A stretch of DNA of 15,183 nt from Methanobrevibacter sp. GTDB taxonomy: Archaea > Methanobacteriota > Methanobacteria > Methanobacteriales > Methanobacteriaceae. Every line of letters starts with the position of its first letter. Within the stretch, counting starts at the first letter, position 1. The DNA lies in the NCBI GenBank assembly GCA_030539985.1, contig JAUNXD010000019.1, forward strand, positions 1 through 15,183. The letters are read 5' to 3'. The position numbers and the translations under genes were made by a program. Below are positions 12,837-15,183 of this stretch, piece after piece. The notes under the pieces are model-generated. The model saw only the letters and a program-made list of their open reading frames with translations, searched no databases and had not been told where the DNA came from.

Positions 12837-13483
12837 TGATAAGTGATGAGGATGTCTTGAAAATAGCTCTAAAACTTGAAGATGCTAACAACATTGATAT
12901 TAAAAAAACAATTGAAAAGGCTGCAACTGCAGGTTATTTGGGTGAAAAGCACTTTTATTGTACAGTCATTGAAGATGGGGGACTTACCCATCTGGTGCCT
13001 GAAATTTTCGGCAACAGATACCAGTCCATGGAATTGGATAATCTCTACTTTGACATAATTTCAAAAGCGCTGGACCATGACGGAATATACATTTCCCTCG
13101 GATACTGTGCATCACATCTGATTATTCCAGACAGCGAATGTTCACAAATCATTGAATATGATGATTATGATCTTGATGAAGATGAATACGAATATTTAAT
13201 CGAATATTCCCTGATTAGCGCTGATGAGGTTAAAAAGTTCAAGGTTTACGCGGAAGAGGGCATTTCGGGTCATGACATGACAGAGGATGTCGGTTTAATC
13301 ATCAACATAATTGACGGAAATTACAAAGCCTATTTTGCACTCAGGTCAACCGACCAATGCATGTCCAGCTTTAGAGTGCTTCCATTCAGTGACCGGCATC
13401 AAAAGGAACATCCGTTATCATTGAAAAATCCCATAAACAAAATTCTAATTGAAATGATTGACAGGACACTCATTCTGAAATAG
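12836..13483 (+). CDS. Unknown protein, third gene of the DUF2115/LOG operon
   Basis: I do not recognise this family. The product has 215 residues from the ATG at 12836 (MISDEDVLKIAL). An in-frame GTG at 12827 exists, but AGGTG (12825-12829) is placed 6 nt before 12836, and the TGATG overlap with the LOG stop is typical of coupled genes. The sequence is mixed alpha/beta, with a strand-rich core around HDGIYISLGYCASHLIIP (77-94 or so), an Asp/Glu/Tyr-rich segment YDDYDLDEDEYEYLIEYS near the middle, and a C-terminal part VGLIINIIDGNYKAYFALRS. It has no signal peptide or membrane helix. Operon membership suggests a link with LOG-type nucleotide salvage, which is guilt by association only. Confidence 0.75.
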   Translation: MISDEDVLKIALKLEDANNIDIKKTIEKAATAGYLGEKHFYCTVIEDGGLTHLVPEIFGNRYQSMELDNLYFDIISKALDHDGIYISLGYCASHLIIPDSECSQIIEYDDYDLDEDEYEYLIEYSLISADEVKKFKVYAEEGISGHDMTEDVGLIINIIDGNYKAYFALRSTDQCMSSFRVLPFSDRHQKEHPLSLKNPINKILIEMIDRTLILK

Positions 13484-13509
13484 AAAAAACTTTAATAAAG
13501 GGAGGATAC

Positions 13510-13541
13510 AAAAAAAATAGATTCTGTGGTTAAAAAAAAAA
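13510..13541 (-). terminator. Double T-tract terminator of the HEAT-repeat gene
   Basis: The minus strand has ten T (13532-13541) and eight T (13510-13517), 14 nt apart, starting about 18 nt after the TAA. This is a strong archaeal terminator pattern. On the plus strand, where the DUF2115 operon ends at 13483, no comparable T tract is seen before the opposing gene. Confidence 0.65.
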
Positions 13542-13559
13542 GAAGAGTAAGAAATGAAA

Positions 13560-14024
13560 TTATTTCTTAATAGATTTTATAGCGCTTTGTGCACCTTGTT
13601 TTACAAAGCCGCTTTCATCATCAAGCAATTTTTCAAGTTCAGGAATTGCCTTTTCATCACCGAGGTTACCTAAAGCCCATGCGGCCGCTCCCCTTACTTT
13701 CCAATCTTCATCATTCAATGTTTCGATTAGCGGATCAACGGCAGGTTCTCCCATACGTGACAGTGCGGTTGATGCTTCCCTTCTGACTAATTTGTTGTTG
13801 TCCTTAAGGGTTTCGATTAAGGCAGGAATTGCTTTAGGGTCGTTGATAGCGCCTAATAAAGTAGCTGCATTTAATCTGATTTGTTTTTTTCTGCTGGATA
13901 ATGCATCAATTAATGGGTCAACTGCTTCATCAGCCCTTAACTCTAATTCTCCAACAGCATCTTCAACAACAAAGTCATCCTTATCATTCAATAATTCAAT
14001 CAATTCATCGATACTTCTTTCCAT
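13560..14024 (-). CDS. HEAT-repeat (PBS-lyase-like) protein
   Basis: The product has 154 residues, almost entirely helical repeats of about 31 residues. Repeat units begin near 3, 34, 64, 95 and 126, with the recurring pattern (A/V)-(V/I)-P-x-L-I-x-x-L followed by (V/I)-R-x-x-A-x-x-A-L-G. Examples are AIPALIETLKDNNKLVRREA and AVDPLIETLNDEDWKVRGAA. This is the HEAT/PBS-lyase repeat class, a protein-binding scaffold; the name does not imply phycobilin lyase activity in a methanogen. Its partner is unknown. GAGGGAT sits about 5 nt before the ATG. It diverges from the AksF-type gene over 168 nt. The surface is acidic overall, with a basic KKQIR patch. Confidence 0.9.
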   Translation of the reverse strand: MERSIDELIELLNDKDDFVVEDAVGELELRADEAVDPLIDALSSRKKQIRLNAATLLGAINDPKAIPALIETLKDNNKLVRREASTALSRMGEPAVDPLIETLNDEDWKVRGAAAWALGNLGDEKAIPELEKLLDDESGFVKQGAQSAIKSIKK

Positions 14025-14092
14025 TTTAATCCCTCATATAAACTTAAAGGTGTTCAACTACTATTCTGTAATTAATATCATTTATATTCAGT

Positions 14093-14103
14093 ATAGTATA
14101 AAA
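14093..14103 (-). promoter_or_regulatory. TATA-like box of the HEAT-repeat gene
   Basis: The minus strand reads TTTTATACTAT about 70 nt before the ATG, which would leave a leader of about 48 nt. Another candidate (AATATAAATG near 14078-14088) cannot be excluded. Confidence 0.35.
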
Positions 14104-14116
14104 GTATTTCGATAAC

Positions 14117-14130
14117 ATACGAACAAAATT
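14117..14130 (+). repeat. Direct repeat copy 1, upstream of the AksF-type TATA box
   Basis: ATACGAACAAAATT recurs exactly at 14164-14177, 47 bp away start to start. With the flanking bases, 16 of 17 positions match (AACATACG... versus AATATACG...). This copy lies just upstream of the TATA box. Confidence 0.7.
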
Positions 14131-14134
14131 AAAA

Positions 14135-14143
14135 TTATATAAT
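14135..14143 (+). promoter_or_regulatory. TATA box of the AksF/LeuB-type gene
   Basis: TTATATAAT lies about 54 nt before the ATG. The start is expected near 14165, inside the second direct repeat, giving a leader of about 28 nt. Confidence 0.5.
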
Positions 14144-14163
14144 ATGACACCCATATTATTAAT

Positions 14164-14177
14164 ATACGAACAAAATT
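14164..14177 (+). repeat. Direct repeat copy 2, over the expected transcription start
   Basis: This is the second exact copy of ATACGAACAAAATT. Together with copy 1 it brackets the core promoter, an arrangement expected of a repressor-bound promoter. The regulator is unknown. Confidence 0.7.
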
Positions 14178-14192
14178 GTATTAAGTGAAACA

Positions 14193-15182
14193 ATGTATAA
14201 TATCGCAATAATTAGTGGAGACGGAATAGGTCAGGAAGTAATGTCCGCTTGCGAGTATTTGCTCGATAAGCTAGACATAGAATTTAGTTTTGATTATGGT
14301 GAAGCAGGTTTTGACTGTTTTAATAAAAATGGAACCACATTGCCTGAAGAAACAGTCAAGATAGCCAACAAAAGTGATGCAGTGCTGTTCGGAGCATCAA
14401 CCTCAACACCTGGCCAGCCTAGCCCAATCATCAATTTGAGAAAGGCATTGAATGTATACGCAAATATCCGCCCGATAAGATCATACAGGGGAGTAAACTG
14501 CATTCGTGACGATATTGATTTTGTAATAGTTAGGGAAAACACCGAAGGGCTTTATTCACAGGTTGAATATGGCGATGAAGAAAAGATGATTGCAGAAAGG
14601 CACATTACCAGAAACGCATCCGAAAGAATTTCAAAAGCTGCATTCAATCTCTGCATCAAAAGGGAAGAAAGCAAGGTAACATGCGTTCACAAAAGCAATG
14701 TATTGAAAAAGACCGACGGAGTTTTCAAAGAGTCATTCTATAAGGTAGCTAATGACTATCCGCAAATAAAGACTGAAGATTATTACGTTGATGCAATGGC
14801 AATGTATCTGGTCACACAGCCACAGAATTTTGACGTTATTGTTTCAAGCAACCTTTTTGGAGATATCCTGTCCGATGAAAGTGCAGGTTTGGTAGGAGGA
14901 CTCGGCCTTGCACCATCCGGAAACATCGGAGACCATAACGGATTATTTGAACCTGTGCACGGATCCGCTCCCGACATTGCAGGAAAATACATTGCAAATC
15001 CATGTTCAATGATACTATCAGCTTCCATGATGCTTGATTATCTGGGCGAGTGGGAAACATCAAATGACATCAAACAGGCAGTCGAGAAGGTAATGGCAGA
15101 CTGCAAAATCAGGACTCCTGATTTGGGAGGGGATGCAACAACCATGGATGTTACCAAAGCCATTGTAAGGGAGTTAATTTAA
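14193..15182 (+). CDS. aksF: Homoisocitrate/isopropylmalate dehydrogenase family (AksF more likely than LeuB)
   Basis: These NAD-dependent enzymes oxidise and decarboxylate a 2-hydroxy-dicarboxylate: homoisocitrate and homologues (AksF, coenzyme B synthesis) or 3-isopropylmalate (LeuB, leucine synthesis). The product has 329 residues and is complete. Motifs: GDGIG (9-13), substrate arginines in NLRK (81-84), NIRP (91-94) and VREN (112-116), Tyr121, Lys167, metal aspartates D200, D224 and D228 (LFGDILSDE), and HGSAPDIAGKYIANP (256-270), whose Asp favours NAD over NADP. The specificity loop is TPGQPSPIINLRK; as I recall the families, SPI-x-LRK resembles AksF and differs from the ETAADVI-type loop of methanogen LeuB. 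The middle part is compatible with either. No leuC/D or aksD/E is in the window to decide. No clear Shine-Dalgarno is seen. The promoter is flanked by a 14-bp direct repeat. Confidence 0.7.
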   Translation: MYNIAIISGDGIGQEVMSACEYLLDKLDIEFSFDYGEAGFDCFNKNGTTLPEETVKIANKSDAVLFGASTSTPGQPSPIINLRKALNVYANIRPIRSYRGVNCIRDDIDFVIVRENTEGLYSQVEYGDEEKMIAERHITRNASERISKAAFNLCIKREESKVTCVHKSNVLKKTDGVFKESFYKVANDYPQIKTEDYYVDAMAMYLVTQPQNFDVIVSSNLFGDILSDESAGLVGGLGLAPSGNIGDHNGLFEPVHGSAPDIAGKYIANPCSMILSASMMLDYLGEWETSNDIKQAVEKVMADCKIRTPDLGGDATTMDVTKAIVRELI

Positions 15183-15183
15183 T

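Noticed and set aside
13500..13520. A GGGAGGATA Shine-Dalgarno-like stretch on the plus strand after the unknown gene
   Set aside because: No start codon with an open frame follows; a stop comes within five codons.
1..15183. tRNA, rRNA, CRISPR arrays, insertion sequences or phage genes
   Set aside because: No cloverleaf, spaced repeat array, transposase motif or terminal inverted repeat was seen; spacers between genes are short and AT-rich.

Overview
The window looks like a chromosomal segment of a pseudomurein-walled methanogen of the order Methanobacteriales, most likely Methanobrevibacter or a close relative. The genus is an inference. The support is low GC content with AT-only intergenic regions, archaeal TATA-type promoters, a proteasome-activating nucleotidase, an archaeal MBF1, a DUF356 protein (a methanogen family with an IHPPAH motif), an MraY/Mur-ligase/ATP-grasp set of the pseudomurein type, a hydrogenase maturation protease with NikR, and a homoisocitrate/isopropylmalate-type dehydrogenase.

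Layout. Positions 1-370 (minus) hold the first 123 codons of a membrane-anchored PH-domain (DUF304/bPH2) protein cut by the window edge. The proteasomal ATPase gene pan (504-1760, minus) diverges from mbf1 (1924-2415, plus) over an AT-rich promoter region with nested inverted repeats. A minus-strand operon of three overlapping genes (4561 to 2416) encodes a membrane-anchored POTRA-like protein, a large exported protein with a zinc-ribbon-like four-cysteine knuckle and a C-terminal anchor, and the DUF356 protein. From 9898 down to 4643 (minus) runs a PRMT-like methyltransferase, a hydrogenase maturation protease, a carbamoyl-phosphate-synthase-like ATP-grasp ligase, an MraY-like glycosyl-phosphotransferase and a Mur ligase. 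The last three fit the cytoplasmic and membrane steps of pseudomurein precursor assembly. NikR (9923-10372) lies just upstream of this set. Two uncharacterised minus-strand genes follow (a double winged-helix protein and an acidic protein). A plus-strand operon (11737-13483) then encodes a DUF2115 protein, a LOG-family phosphoribohydrolase and an unknown protein. A HEAT-repeat protein (13560-14024, minus) diverges from the AksF/LeuB-type dehydrogenase (14193-15182, plus), whose promoter is flanked by a 14-bp perfect direct repeat.

How the genes may work together. The central part builds the cell wall: the MraY homologue would load the sugar-nucleotide precursor onto a lipid, while the ATP-grasp and Mur ligases would add or activate peptide residues. 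The neighbouring exported POTRA/zinc-ribbon operon could be another envelope system, but this rests only on membrane topology and proximity. NikR and the hydrogenase protease share nickel biology.

The most notable observations are: an intact, gap-free tandem duplication of the N-terminal domain in the Mur ligase; an apparent ATT initiation codon with an ideal Shine-Dalgarno for the hydrogenase protease; a roughly 65-residue soluble insertion in the MraY homologue; the POTRA-like/zinc-ribbon/DUF356 operon; and repeat pairs overlapping the core promoters of pan, nikR and the AksF-type gene. No tRNA, rRNA, CRISPR, IS element or gene-free stretch longer than about 170 bases was seen. All residue counts and identities were made by eye.
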